Of a DNA stretch of 13,187 bases, positions 8,120-13,187 are shown piece after piece. The stretch lies in the NCBI GenBank assembly GCA_016926925.1, contig JAFGNQ010000081.1, positions 1 through 13,187 of the forward strand, given 5' to 3'. The DNA is from Candidatus Aminicenantota bacterium. GTDB lineage: Bacteria > Acidobacteriota > Aminicenantia > Aminicenantales > Aminicenantaceae. The translations under genes were made by a program, and so were the position numbers. How positions within the stretch are numbered: position 1 is the stretch's first letter; every line of letters starts with the position of its first letter. The notes below the pieces were generated by a model. The model was given only the letters and a program-made list of their open reading frames with translations. It searched no databases and was not told where the DNA came from.

Positions 8120-8194
8120 TGGTGAGCCGTGCTGGACTCGAACCAGCGACACCCGGCTTAAAAGGCCGGTGCTCTCCCTCTGAGCTAACGGCCC
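8120..8194 (-). tRNA. tRNA-Lys(UUU)
   Basis: On the minus strand, acceptor GGGCCGT (8194-8188) pairs with ACGGCTC (8130-8124, one G-U pair). The discriminator is A at 8123 and CCA is encoded at 8122-8120. The anticodon stem CCGGC/GCCGG has loop CTTTTAA, anticodon TTT (UUU), reading lysine codons. The T-arm CTGGTTCGAGTCCAG and D-arm GCTCAGAGGGAGAGC are canonical. It is the first gene of a two-tRNA unit with tRNA-Glu. Confidence 0.97.
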
Positions 8195-8212
8195 GTCTAG
8201 AGAAAAAGAGTA

Positions 8213-8241
8213 TTTATAATGGAATTTTTTAAAAGAGTCAA
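8213..8241 (-). promoter_or_regulatory. Strong sigma-70 promoter of the tRNA-Lys/tRNA-Glu unit
   Basis: On the minus strand TTGACT (8241-8236) and TATAAA (8218-8213) are spaced by exactly 17 nt, each one base from consensus. Transcription would start near 8206, about 12 nt before the tRNA-Lys 5' end. The -35 abuts the three 10-bp repeats at 8242-8271, which also cover the end of the upstream lipoprotein gene. Confidence 0.7.
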
Positions 8242-8271
8242 GATCAGCCGAGATCGGCCGGGATCAACCGA
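8242..8271. repeat. Three tandem 10-bp repeats, consensus GATCRRCCGR
   Basis: Units are GATCAGCCGA (8242-8251), GATCGGCCGG (8252-8261) and GATCAACCGA (8262-8271). One repeat per helical turn lies directly upstream of the tRNA -35 and covers the lipoprotein stop codon (8264-8266). The spacing would put identical faces on the same side of the helix, as for a phased activator site, but it may equally be a simple slippage repeat. The GCCG/CGGC pairs inside it can also form a small hairpin downstream of the lipoprotein gene. Confidence 0.6.
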
Positions 8272-8953
8272 GCGATTCTATCTTGACTATGATCCAACGT
8301 CCTCGATGGGTGATTCCGGTAACCTCGTCTTTGAGGATGTACCGGCGCAAGTAGAATCGATAATTCTTGACGCCTGAATCGCCTTCTGTTTTCACATCGA
8401 CTTCTTTTTTGAAGGTATCGCCGGTAAAATCCCGCATGGTCGGCATTTCTCCTGTTCCGAGGGAGAATGTGGCAATCTCTTCTTCCTTGGCGGCTTCAGC
8501 TTTGGCCTCATTGTATAGTCTTTGCAATTCTTTGTGTTCTTCAAGGATTTCGTCGTATTTCACTTTAAGATCATCTGCTTTTCGTTGTGCAGCCTGTTTG
8601 GCTGCTCTGGTGCGGGCTCTGTCGCCTTCGAACACGGCTTCATCCCAGGCATCTCTGGCATCCAAGGTGATGCCGACGTGGTCTTCCAGCTGCTTTTTCA
8701 TATCCAATTCTTGTTTGTTCATTTCAGCCAGCTTGTACGGCTCGACGACCTCTTGGCTTGCACTGATGATTTTCCAATCCTTCGAATCTATGGACACGGG
8801 TTCCAAAGCCATTGTAGAAAGCGTGGTGTTATCGTTCAATTGCAGTGCGGAAAAATATCTGTTAAGAAGTTGCTGATCAGGGTGAGAGGAACAACTCGAT
8901 AACAATCCTAAAATGAGAACGATGGCAAGAAAAGAAAGTAACTTCCTGTCCAT
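8264..8953 (-). CDS. Coiled-coil lipoprotein of unknown function
   Basis: 229 residues from ATG 8953-8951, with a strong AAGGAGGA ribosome site just upstream. The frame is open 36 codons further upstream without a ribosome site. The start gives a lipoprotein signal peptide, MDRKLLSFLAIVLILGLL followed by SSC, with lipidated Cys21. Ser at +2 predicts outer-membrane sorting by the Lol rule. Residues about 28-75 form a small globular segment (QLLNRYFSALQLNDNTTLS). Residues about 77-160 are a highly charged helix rich in Ala, Glu, Lys and Gln, probably a coiled coil. Residues about 165-229 are beta-rich (YRFYLRRYILKDE...RGRWIIVKIES). The layout suggests a periplasmic or envelope-tethered helper, but I recognise no named family. 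Its 3' end runs into the tRNA-Lys promoter region. Confidence 0.85.
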   Translation of the reverse strand: MDRKLLSFLAIVLILGLLSSCSSHPDQQLLNRYFSALQLNDNTTLSTMALEPVSIDSKDWKIISASQEVVEPYKLAEMNKQELDMKKQLEDHVGITLDARDAWDEAVFEGDRARTRAAKQAAQRKADDLKVKYDEILEEHKELQRLYNEAKAEAAKEEEIATFSLGTGEMPTMRDFTGDTFKKEVDVKTEGDSGVKNYRFYLRRYILKDEVTGITHRGRWIIVKIESLG

Positions 8954-8992
8954 TCTTCCTCCTTCCAGAGCTATAAAAGTTTGTTTGTTCCA

Positions 8993-9022
8993 ATTGTACT
9001 TTTTTTTTAAACTAAAATGCAA
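8993..9022 (-). promoter_or_regulatory. Candidate promoter of the lipoprotein gene
   Basis: On the minus strand TTGCAT (9022-9017) and TACAAT (8998-8993) are separated by 18 nt. The -10 is one base from consensus, the -35 only three of six. A start near 8986 would give a short leader of about 33 nt. The -35 lies in the spacer of the 11-bp inverted repeat 9002-9033. Confidence 0.35.
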
Positions 9023-9033
9023 GTTTAAAAAAA
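9002..9033. repeat. 11-bp perfect inverted repeat over the lipoprotein promoter
   Basis: TTTTTTTAAAC (9002-9012) and GTTTAAAAAAA (9023-9033) are exact reverse complements separated by 10 nt. The left arm lies between the candidate -10 and -35, and the spacer contains the -35, so a dimeric regulator could bind here as a repressor. Low-complexity A/T tracts make up seven of the eleven positions, so chance is not negligible. A terminator role is less likely, because the stem has a single G-C pair. Confidence 0.5.
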
Positions 9034-9116
9034 TGGATTCCGCAAATAAAATTGTGCCCACAGAAACGGAGTCTCTGTCCTATTGTAATAAAGGCTAAGG
9101 GGGAGGACTATCAGGC

Positions 9117-9370
9117 TTGTTTTATTCACAAAAAAACCGGCAGCATGACAAAACGACTTTAAAGAGGAAATAGAAGCATTTTATAGGAATAGCATATCCG
9201 ATCGGCCGGCTCCAGCGGTTCTGATTTTTGAGATCAGAAGCAAGCCTCCGGAATTCAAAGAGAACCTCCTCGAACACTGCAGGGGCAAAAGGAGAAATGC
9301 GTTTGCTCTCATTAGCTTAGGTCTCAAAAAATTCTTGCAGATGCCCATTTTTTGGGCAATTACCCCTTAA
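9117..9370 (+). pseudogene. Possible frame-disrupted small gene
   Basis: A TTG at 9117, preceded by GGGGGAGG (9099-9106), opens a frame reading FYSQKNRQHDKTTLKRK that stops at 9173. A second frame, open from 9149 to TAA 9368-9370 and without its own early start, reads protein-like sequence (EEIEAFYRNSISDRPAPAVL, later EFKENLLEHCRGKRRNAFAL). Both are open together at 9149-9170, so one small indel there would join them into a product of about 84 residues. I recognise no family. The frame ends inside a 6-bp hairpin (TGCCCA 9342-9347 / TGGGCA 9353-9358). The intergenic region is AT-rich, so chance remains quite possible. Confidence 0.25.
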
Positions 9371-9402
9371 ATTGCGATTTGTGTTTTTTTTTGTTTTTTT
9401 TA

Positions 9403-9431
9403 TTGACAAGGGCTGTGTTTCTAACTAGAAT
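9403..9431 (+). promoter_or_regulatory. Near-consensus sigma-70 promoter of the hdr/hydrogenase operon
   Basis: A perfect TTGACA (9403-9408), a 17-nt spacer and TAGAAT (9426-9431) predict a strong promoter starting at about 9437-9439. It is preceded by long T tracts (9384-9401). The start lies about 230 nt before the first ORF, so the mRNA carries a long leader. Confidence 0.75.
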
Positions 9432-9434
9432 CTA

Positions 9435-9549
9435 ATGTAATTATAAGGCTATATAGACAAATTCTATAGTTAAACTAATGTTTAATTAAGTAAAAAGTTT
9501 CTCTCGTAATAAGTACGTCTTGTGCCTTTTCCCCACCTTATAATTACAT
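9435..9549 (+). promoter_or_regulatory. Structured 5' leader closed by a 14-bp perfect stem
   Basis: ATGTAATTATAAGG (9435-9448) is the exact reverse complement of CCTTATAATTACAT (9536-9549). The left arm coincides with the predicted transcription start, so the first bases of the mRNA would pair with bases about 100 nt downstream. The enclosed 87 nt include two adjacent hairpins: CTATA/TATAG (9449-9453/9465-9469) and TTAAAC/GTTTAA (9470-9475/9480-9485, loop TAAT). The architecture resembles a riboswitch or a protein-bound leader, but I match it to no known class. Alternatives are paired DNA operator sites or a small element with terminal inverted repeats; no clear target duplication is seen. 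Confidence 0.5.
9470..9485. promoter_or_regulatory. 16-bp dyad TTAAAC-TAAT-GTTTAA, possible operator
   Basis: A perfect 6-4-6 palindrome lies about 32-48 bases downstream of the predicted start of the operon, a roadblock position for a repressor. The half-site also occurs in the inverted repeat at 9002-9033. It does not match the Rex or FNR consensus closely. As RNA it would form a tetraloop hairpin within the leader instead. Confidence 0.3.
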
Positions 9550-9574
9550 AGATTTGTGTTGGAGTAGTATCTCT

Positions 9575-9605
9575 GAGTTGTTTTCTCGAAAAAAGAAAGC
9601 AATTT
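9575..9605 (+). promoter_or_regulatory. Second leader stem-loop
   Basis: GAGTTGTTTTCT (9575-9586) pairs with AGAAAGCAATTT (9594-9605), 12 bp with three G-U pairs and a 7-nt loop (CGAAAAA). Its 3' side overlaps a short alternative hairpin TTGGA/TCCAA (9604-9608/9616-9620). The two are mutually exclusive at their edge, so switching is imaginable. The ribosome site at 9660-9665 lies 55 nt further on. Confidence 0.35.
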
Positions 9606-9669
9606 GGATCAGGCTTCCAAGACTACCCCAAATCGCCATAAATCTACAACTTACTTAAAAGGAGGATTC

Positions 9670-10251
9670 ATGGAAATCCAGGAGAAAGTCATCTTTGAGG
9701 GAGATTTAGATTCGACTTTTTTAGACGAAATCAAAGACAAATCCTTTAGCCATGAAATCAACCGCTGTATCCAGTGCGGCACCTGCAGCAGTTCCTGCCC
9801 CATGGTAAGCTACATGGATTACCCCCCGCGTAAAATCATTGCCATGGTCAAACAAGGCTTCAAGGATGAAGTCCTCAAAAGCTTCACGCCTTGGCTTTGC
9901 GCTTCGTGTTACAACTGTCAAGTCAAATGCCCCTCTCAAATCAAGATCACAGATATCATGTACACTTTGAAAAGAGAAGCGATCAACGCCAAGACATATC
10001 CCTCAAAATTCCCCATTCCCGCACTCGCCCAGGAAATGCACAAGCTCATTGCAAAAAAAGGAAGAAGCTCGGAACTCTGGCTTGTCTTGAACATGTATCT
10101 CAGACTGAAGGATCCCATAAGCCCTTTGAAGTTTACCTCGACAGGGATAAACTTGATGAAGACGGGGCGTTTAAGTTTGAAGAAGGAAAAAATTAAAAAC
10201 ATAAAGCAATTTCACTCCATATTAAAAGCTGTTTCGGAGGAAGCGAAATGA
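9670..10251 (+). CDS. hdrC: Heterodisulfide reductase subunit C-like ferredoxin (HdrC)
   Basis: 193 residues from ATG 9670, with a very strong AAAAGGAGGA ribosome site 4 nt upstream. A TTG 22 codons earlier has none. Two [4Fe-4S] motifs are complete: CIQCGTCSSSCP (Cys33, 36, 39, 43) and CASCYNCQVKCP (Cys77, 80, 83, 87). Length and order match HdrC, which passes electrons from HdrA to the catalytic HdrB. The C-terminal half is helical and basic. The stop overlaps the start of hdrB (ATGA, 10248-10251), so the two are translationally coupled. It is the first gene of the operon behind the long leader. The physiological disulfide is unknown; bacteria of this kind usually lack CoM/CoB, so another thiol is likely. 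Confidence 0.92.
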   Translation: MEIQEKVIFEGDLDSTFLDEIKDKSFSHEINRCIQCGTCSSSCPMVSYMDYPPRKIIAMVKQGFKDEVLKSFTPWLCASCYNCQVKCPSQIKITDIMYTLKREAINAKTYPSKFPIPALAQEMHKLIAKKGRSSELWLVLNMYLRLKDPISPLKFTSTGINLMKTGRLSLKKEKIKNIKQFHSILKAVSEEAK

Positions 10252-11135
10252 GAGAATTCATTTATTATCCAGGCTGTTCTCTTAAGGCTGGAGGCAAGCA
10301 TTATGAGGAATCACTCCTCCCTGTGTTTAAAGAGATCGGGATGCCTCTTGAGGAAATGGATGATTGGAATTGCTGCGGTGCAACAGCATATTTTTCGGTC
10401 GATGAATTCATGGCCGCCGCCATCTGCGGAAGAAACCTCTCCATTGCCGAAAAGGAAGGCAAAAACGTTCTCGCCCCCTGCGCCGGATGTTTCCTCACCA
10501 TGAAAAAGTCCAACACCTTTCTTAAAAGCGGACACGAAAAAGCCAAGAAAATCCTCAATGACCTTAAAAACAATGAGTGTGAATACAAGGGAAAAATCGA
10601 CGTTATCCATCCCCTTGAAGTGCTGACAGAGGATATCGGACTTGACAAAATTAAGGAAATGGTCAAGACCAAACTTACCGGCCTCAAAGTAGCCTGCTAT
10701 TACGGTTGTCAGGTCGTCAGGCCTTATACGGACTTCGACGACCCCGACTATCCCACCAAAATGGATGACCTCATAGAAGCCCTTGGAGCCACAGCAGTCG
10801 ACTACTCGGCCAAAACACGCTGCTGCGGCGGATCCCTTGCCGGAACACTCGAAGATGTGGGAACAAGCCTCAATTACGTACTCCTTAAAGAGGCCAAGAA
10901 AAAAGGAGCGGATGTGATTGTCACACTCTGTCCGCTCTGCCAATTCAACCTGGAAATTCCTCAAGCAAAAATCGTCGCCAAATATAAAGATGATGTCCGG
11001 ATCCCAATCCTCTATTTCACGCAACTCATAGGATTGGCCCTGGACATCCCCAAAGAAGATCTCGGTTTCTCCCGCTCTATCATTTCCTTAGACAAGATGT
11101 GGGCGAAACTCAGAAACGGAGGATCAAATGAGTAA
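10248..11135 (+). CDS. hdrB: Heterodisulfide reductase subunit B-like protein (HdrB)
   Basis: 295 residues from ATG 10248, with GGAGG upstream inside the hdrC end. It holds two complete CCG domains: Cys10, Cys42-Cys43, Cys78, Cys81 and Cys154, Cys192-Cys193, Cys228, Cys231. In HdrB these bind two non-cubane [4Fe-4S] clusters that cleave a disulfide homolytically. All ten cysteines are present, so the catalytic chemistry is probably intact. Length matches archaeal HdrB. Its end overlaps the next gene by 8 nt. The substrate cannot be read from the sequence; in bacterial Hdr complexes it may be a disulfide or another redox partner. Cytoplasmic, with no signal or membrane segment. Confidence 0.93.
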   Translation: MREFIYYPGCSLKAGGKHYEESLLPVFKEIGMPLEEMDDWNCCGATAYFSVDEFMAAAICGRNLSIAEKEGKNVLAPCAGCFLTMKKSNTFLKSGHEKAKKILNDLKNNECEYKGKIDVIHPLEVLTEDIGLDKIKEMVKTKLTGLKVACYYGCQVVRPYTDFDDPDYPTKMDDLIEALGATAVDYSAKTRCCGGSLAGTLEDVGTSLNYVLLKEAKKKGADVIVTLCPLCQFNLEIPQAKIVAKYKDDVRIPILYFTQLIGLALDIPKEDLGFSRSIISLDKMWAKLRNGGSNE

Positions 11136-11991
11136 TAACGGTGGATCGAATGGACAAGCACGAATCGGGGTTTTCGTCTGCGACTGCGGAACGAACATCG
11201 CCGGAAAAGTCAACGTGCCCGAAGTCGTCAAATTCGCGGCCACATTGGACAACGTCATCGTAGCCAAAGAATACAAGTTCATGTGCTCGGATCCCGGTCA
11301 GGAGCTGATAAAACAAAACATCACGGATAATGATCTGTCCAGAGTCGTCGTGGCCTCCTGCTCTCCACTCATGCACGAGCCCACATTCAGAGGAGCGACG
11401 GCGGAGGCAGGCTTGAATCCATTCTACTTTCAAATGGCCAACATTCGAGAGCACGTATCCTGGGTGACTGCGGATCCCGAGCAGGCCACGAAAAAAGCCA
11501 AAGCCCTGATCTCTGCCGCGGTCCGCAGGGTGGCCCTGCATGATCCCCTGACCAAGAAAGAGGTCCCGGTACGGCCTGAAGTTCTGATCGTCGGCGCCGG
11601 AATCGCCGGGATACAAGCAGCCCTGACCTACGCCAACTCCGGTAAAAAAGTATATCTCGTAGAGAAGGAAGCCTCTATCGGGGGACACATGTCGATGTTG
11701 GATAAGACATTCCCCACACTCGATTGCTCGGCCTGTATCCTCACGCCAAAGATGTCCGAGGTCGGAAAACACCCCAATATCGAGCTTCTCACCTGGAGCG
11801 AAGTCAAAGAGATCGAAGGCTTTGTCGGGAGCTTCAAAGCGAAAATCCGAAAAAAAGCCCGTTACGTCGATATCGAAAAATGCAACGGCTGCGGAGATTG
11901 TTGGAACAACTGCCCCACAGTCATCACTCCCTCCGAGAGAATCATCCGGAAGGGCGACGTAATCATAAAAGTGCATAAAAGCGAACAATAA
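11128..11991 (+). CDS. hdrA: Short HdrA-like protein: N-terminal domain, partial FAD lobe and one ferredoxin motif only
   Basis: 287 residues from ATG 11128 (GGAGGA upstream), against about 650 in full HdrA. Present in order: the HdrA N-terminal domain with its cysteines (Cys18, Cys20, Cys53, Cys78), the dinucleotide-binding GAGIAG (156-161) with Glu179 about 20 residues later, the HdrA signature DCSACILTPKM (Cys200, Cys203), and the inserted ferredoxin motif CNGCGDCWNNCP (Cys252, 255, 258, 262). It then ends in a basic tail (KVHKSEQ) that does not resemble the HdrA continuation. Missing are the rest of the thioredoxin-reductase-like FAD domain and the C-terminal ferredoxin domain. The next gene starts one base after the stop, so no remnant of the missing half is left behind. 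It may be a minimal electron adaptor, or half of a split HdrA whose remainder lies downstream. Confidence 0.85.
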   Translation: MSNNGGSNGQARIGVFVCDCGTNIAGKVNVPEVVKFAATLDNVIVAKEYKFMCSDPGQELIKQNITDNDLSRVVVASCSPLMHEPTFRGATAEAGLNPFYFQMANIREHVSWVTADPEQATKKAKALISAAVRRVALHDPLTKKEVPVRPEVLIVGAGIAGIQAALTYANSGKKVYLVEKEASIGGHMSMLDKTFPTLDCSACILTPKMSEVGKHPNIELLTWSEVKEIEGFVGSFKAKIRKKARYVDIEKCNGCGDCWNNCPTVITPSERIIRKGDVIIKVHKSEQ

Positions 11992-11992
11992 A

Positions 11993-12349
11993 ATGACTCT
12001 CAGGGAAATCAAGGAACTCCTCGAAGCGGATGTCATCTGCGGGGAAAAATTTCTTGATAAAGAGATAAAGTTTGCGGGTGGATCAGATCTGATGAGCGAT
12101 GTTTTGGCGTTCGGAAAACCGGGGATCCTCCTCCTGACGGGTCTCACCAACAGCCAATCCGTAAGAACCGCCAATATCATCGATGCCAGCGGCATCGTTT
12201 ATGTCAGGGGAAAAAGACCGGATGAAGAAGGAATGCGACTGGCTGAAGAAATGAACATTCCTATTCTGTCGACAAAATTCATGATGTTCGCAACCTGCGG
12301 CATCCTCTTCAGAGCAGGCCTTCCTGGAGTGTCGCAAATCCAAACTTGA
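11993..12349 (+). CDS. DRTGG-domain protein
   Basis: 118 residues from ATG 11993, one base after the hdrA stop; its ribosome site is weak, so coupling to hdrA translation is likely. The sequence (MTLREIKELLEADVICGEKF, ALxLTGL-type turn with LLLTGLTN, VYVRGKRPDEEGMRLAEEMN, IPILSTKF) matches single-domain DRTGG proteins, a fold also found attached to CBS, HPr-kinase N-terminal and phosphotransacetylase N-terminal regions. Its exact role is unknown; nucleotide or regulator binding has been suggested for the fold. From memory, such genes sit beside RsbW-like ATPases and hydrogenase-like proteins in Thermotoga and clostridia, which fits this operon. One Cys at about 105 (ATCGILF) is notable but unproven. 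Confidence 0.8.
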   Translation: MTLREIKELLEADVICGEKFLDKEIKFAGGSDLMSDVLAFGKPGILLLTGLTNSQSVRTANIIDASGIVYVRGKRPDEEGMRLAEEMNIPILSTKFMMFATCGILFRAGLPGVSQIQT

Positions 12350-12357
12350 AAGGGACC

Positions 12358-12804
12358 ATGGAAAGTGAGATCGGGCTTTCTGAAAAATTCGAGATCAAAG
12401 GTGGAGATTTTGGCCGAGCAGGTACGATATCTACAAAGATCAAAGGAATCCTTCAGGAACTCGGTGTCCCGCAGAGCATCATCACCCGGACAGCCATCGC
12501 AGCCTACGAGGCCGAGATGAATGTAGTCATGTACGCCGACGAAGCTATCCTGACTCTCAACCTGACGCCCAAAGCCATCCACATCAAGATCAATGATAAA
12601 GGACCGGGAATCGCGGACATCAGCCAGGCCATGAAAGAAGGATTCTCGACGGCTACGCATAAAATGCGGGAAATGGGATTCGGCGCCGGCATGGGATTAC
12701 CGAATATCAAAAGGAATGCGGACAAGTTCGAGATCTCATCGGTGCCGGGCAAGGGAACGACGTATGACATCATCCTTTATTTAAACAGTAGAGAACCAGC
12801 ATGA
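12358..12804 (+). CDS. RsbW/SpoIIAB-like ATP-binding regulatory protein
   Basis: 148 residues from ATG 12358, preceded by AAGGGA at very short spacing. TTG 12346, overlapping the upstream stop, is an alternative start that would add 4 residues. It is a single GHKL/HATPase domain: N-box helix AAYEAEMNVVMYA (Glu51 to Asn55), G1 box NDKGPGI (Asp80, Gly82, Gly84) and G2 box GFGAGMGLPNIKR (107-119), then SVPGKGTTYDI. Such proteins act as anti-sigma or switch kinases, or as ATP-dependent regulators, and have no sensor or transmitter region. Its stop overlaps the hydrogenase start (ATGA), so the two are coupled. With DRTGG it likely forms a regulatory pair for the hydrogenase-like protein; no sigma factor or anti-sigma antagonist is visible nearby. 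Confidence 0.85.
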   Translation: MESEIGLSEKFEIKGGDFGRAGTISTKIKGILQELGVPQSIITRTAIAAYEAEMNVVMYADEAILTLNLTPKAIHIKINDKGPGIADISQAMKEGFSTATHKMREMGFGAGMGLPNIKRNADKFEISSVPGKGTTYDIILYLNSREPA

Positions 12805-13187
12805 AGCGCCATTATTATCATTCCATCCGGATCGACGAAAATAAATGCTGCGGCCGGATGAAATGCATGCGCGTTTGTCCTACCCAGGCCATCAGGATAA
12901 GAAACGGGAAAGCCAAGATTCTCGAGGAGAAATGTATCGACTGCGGAGAATGCATCAACACATGCCCAAATGGTGCCATCATTCCACTCACAGATCCCTT
13001 CGGCGAGCTCACAAAATTCCAACACACCATAGCCATCCCATCGCCCTCCCTTTATGCGCAATTCGGAAGAGAAATTCTGCCCAACAAGATTGTCGCCGGA
13101 TTAAAAAAATTGGGTTTTGATGACGTTTTTGATTTGGCCTACGAGTGCGGAGAAATCAGCTTCGCTATCCAAGAATACCTTCGTGAA
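12801..13187 (+). CDS. [FeFe]-hydrogenase large-subunit-like protein, N-terminal part (3' truncated by window edge)
   Basis: 129 visible residues from ATG 12801, frame open to the edge, overlapping the ATPase stop by 4 nt. It begins with a 2x[4Fe-4S] ferredoxin domain. The second motif, CIDCGECINTCP (Cys45, 48, 51, 55), is complete. The first reads CCGRMKCMRVCP, with Cys16, 17, 22 and 26 but Arg19 where the second ligand Cys normally stands. Then, after a linker, IAIPSPSLYAQF (78-89) and LKKLGFDDVFDLAYECGE (101-118) mark the start of the Fe-hydrogenase large-subunit domain. The H-cluster motifs TSCCP, PCx2KxxE and ExMxCxGGCxxGGG would lie beyond the edge, so catalytic competence cannot be judged. 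The setting beside DRTGG and HATPase genes suggests a sensory or non-canonical group (C/D type) as much as a metabolic one. Confidence 0.82.
   Translation, partial: MKRHYYHSIRIDENKCCGRMKCMRVCPTQAIRIRNGKAKILEEKCIDCGECINTCPNGAIIPLTDPFGELTKFQHTIAIPSPSLYAQFGREILPNKIVAGLKKLGFDDVFDLAYECGEISFAIQEYLRE

Noticed and set aside
9470..9485. Rex or FNR operator
   Set aside because: The dyad TTAAAC-TAAT-GTTTAA differs from TTGTGAA-N4-TTCACAA / TTGTTAA-N4-TTAACAA and from TTGAT-N4-ATCAA; kept only as an unnamed palindrome.
9435..9549. Miniature transposable element with 14-bp terminal inverted repeats
   Set aside because: Possible in form, but no matching target-site duplication flanks the repeats and the left arm coincides with the predicted transcription start; RNA structure seemed the better reading.
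9604..9669. TTG start 22 codons upstream of hdrC
   Set aside because: The ATG at 9670 has a near-perfect ribosome site and the extension overlaps a leader hairpin.
10311..11024. 237-codon minus-strand open frame
   Set aside because: Antisense to hdrB with its ten conserved cysteines; low-quality composition, no domain.
11110..12195. 361-codon minus-strand open frame
   Set aside because: Antisense to the HdrA-like and DRTGG genes, with no ribosome site or domain pattern; the plus-strand genes carry clear cysteine and nucleotide motifs.
1..13187. CRISPR array, rRNA genes or complete insertion sequences
   Set aside because: No regularly spaced repeats of CRISPR length, no rRNA-like segments and no transposase frame with terminal repeats were seen.

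Overview
The window looks like chromosomal DNA of an anaerobic, diderm bacterium of roughly 50% GC. The signs are an Sec-exported subtilase, a lipoprotein with a Ser at +2 after the lipobox Cys, a large FtsX/MacB-type permease, and a heterodisulfide-reductase/[FeFe]-hydrogenase gene set. The permease style and the Hdr/hydrogenase content remind me of Candidatus Aminicenantes or a related Acidobacteriota-like or deltaproteobacterial lineage. That placement is an impression from protein style, not a computed result.

Layout. (1) 1-270 is the C-terminal end of a tyrosine recombinase, followed by a tRNA-Val(UAC) at 423-498 and a small, apparently frame-disrupted ORF (560-743). (2) 827-3217 (minus) is an exported S8 subtilisin-like protease, divergent from (3) 3566-4942, a REC-PAS-HD-GYP response regulator that predicts c-di-GMP hydrolysis. 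A GTG-started, overlapping two-helix membrane protein (4939-5178) follows it. (4) 5385-7784 is an orphan 799-residue FtsX-like ABC permease. (5) 8036-8194 (minus) is a tRNA-Lys(UUU)/tRNA-Glu(UUC) pair behind a very good promoter. Directly upstream on the same strand is a coiled-coil lipoprotein (8264-8953). (6) 8954-9669 is an AT-rich intergenic stretch. It holds an 11-bp inverted repeat, a possible decayed small gene, a near-consensus sigma-70 promoter (TTGACA-N17-TAGAAT), and a 5' leader whose first transcribed bases form a 14-bp perfect stem with bases about 100 nt downstream. (7) 9670 to the end is a tightly packed operon, hdrC-hdrB-short hdrA-DRTGG-HATPase-[FeFe] hydrogenase, with overlaps of 4-8 nt or gaps of 1-8 nt. 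It continues past the right edge.

The last block is the most interesting part. HdrC and HdrB carry complete cluster-binding motifs. The HdrA-like protein stops at 287 residues, just after the ferredoxin motif that in full-length HdrA interrupts the flavin domain, and the next gene begins after one base. The products most likely form a redox module: HdrBC thiol/disulfide chemistry, a minimal HdrA electron hub, and an [FeFe] hydrogenase. DRTGG and RsbW-like ATPase proteins may regulate or sense redox state. How electrons cross an HdrA without its C-terminal half, and what the structured leader senses, cannot be settled from this window.
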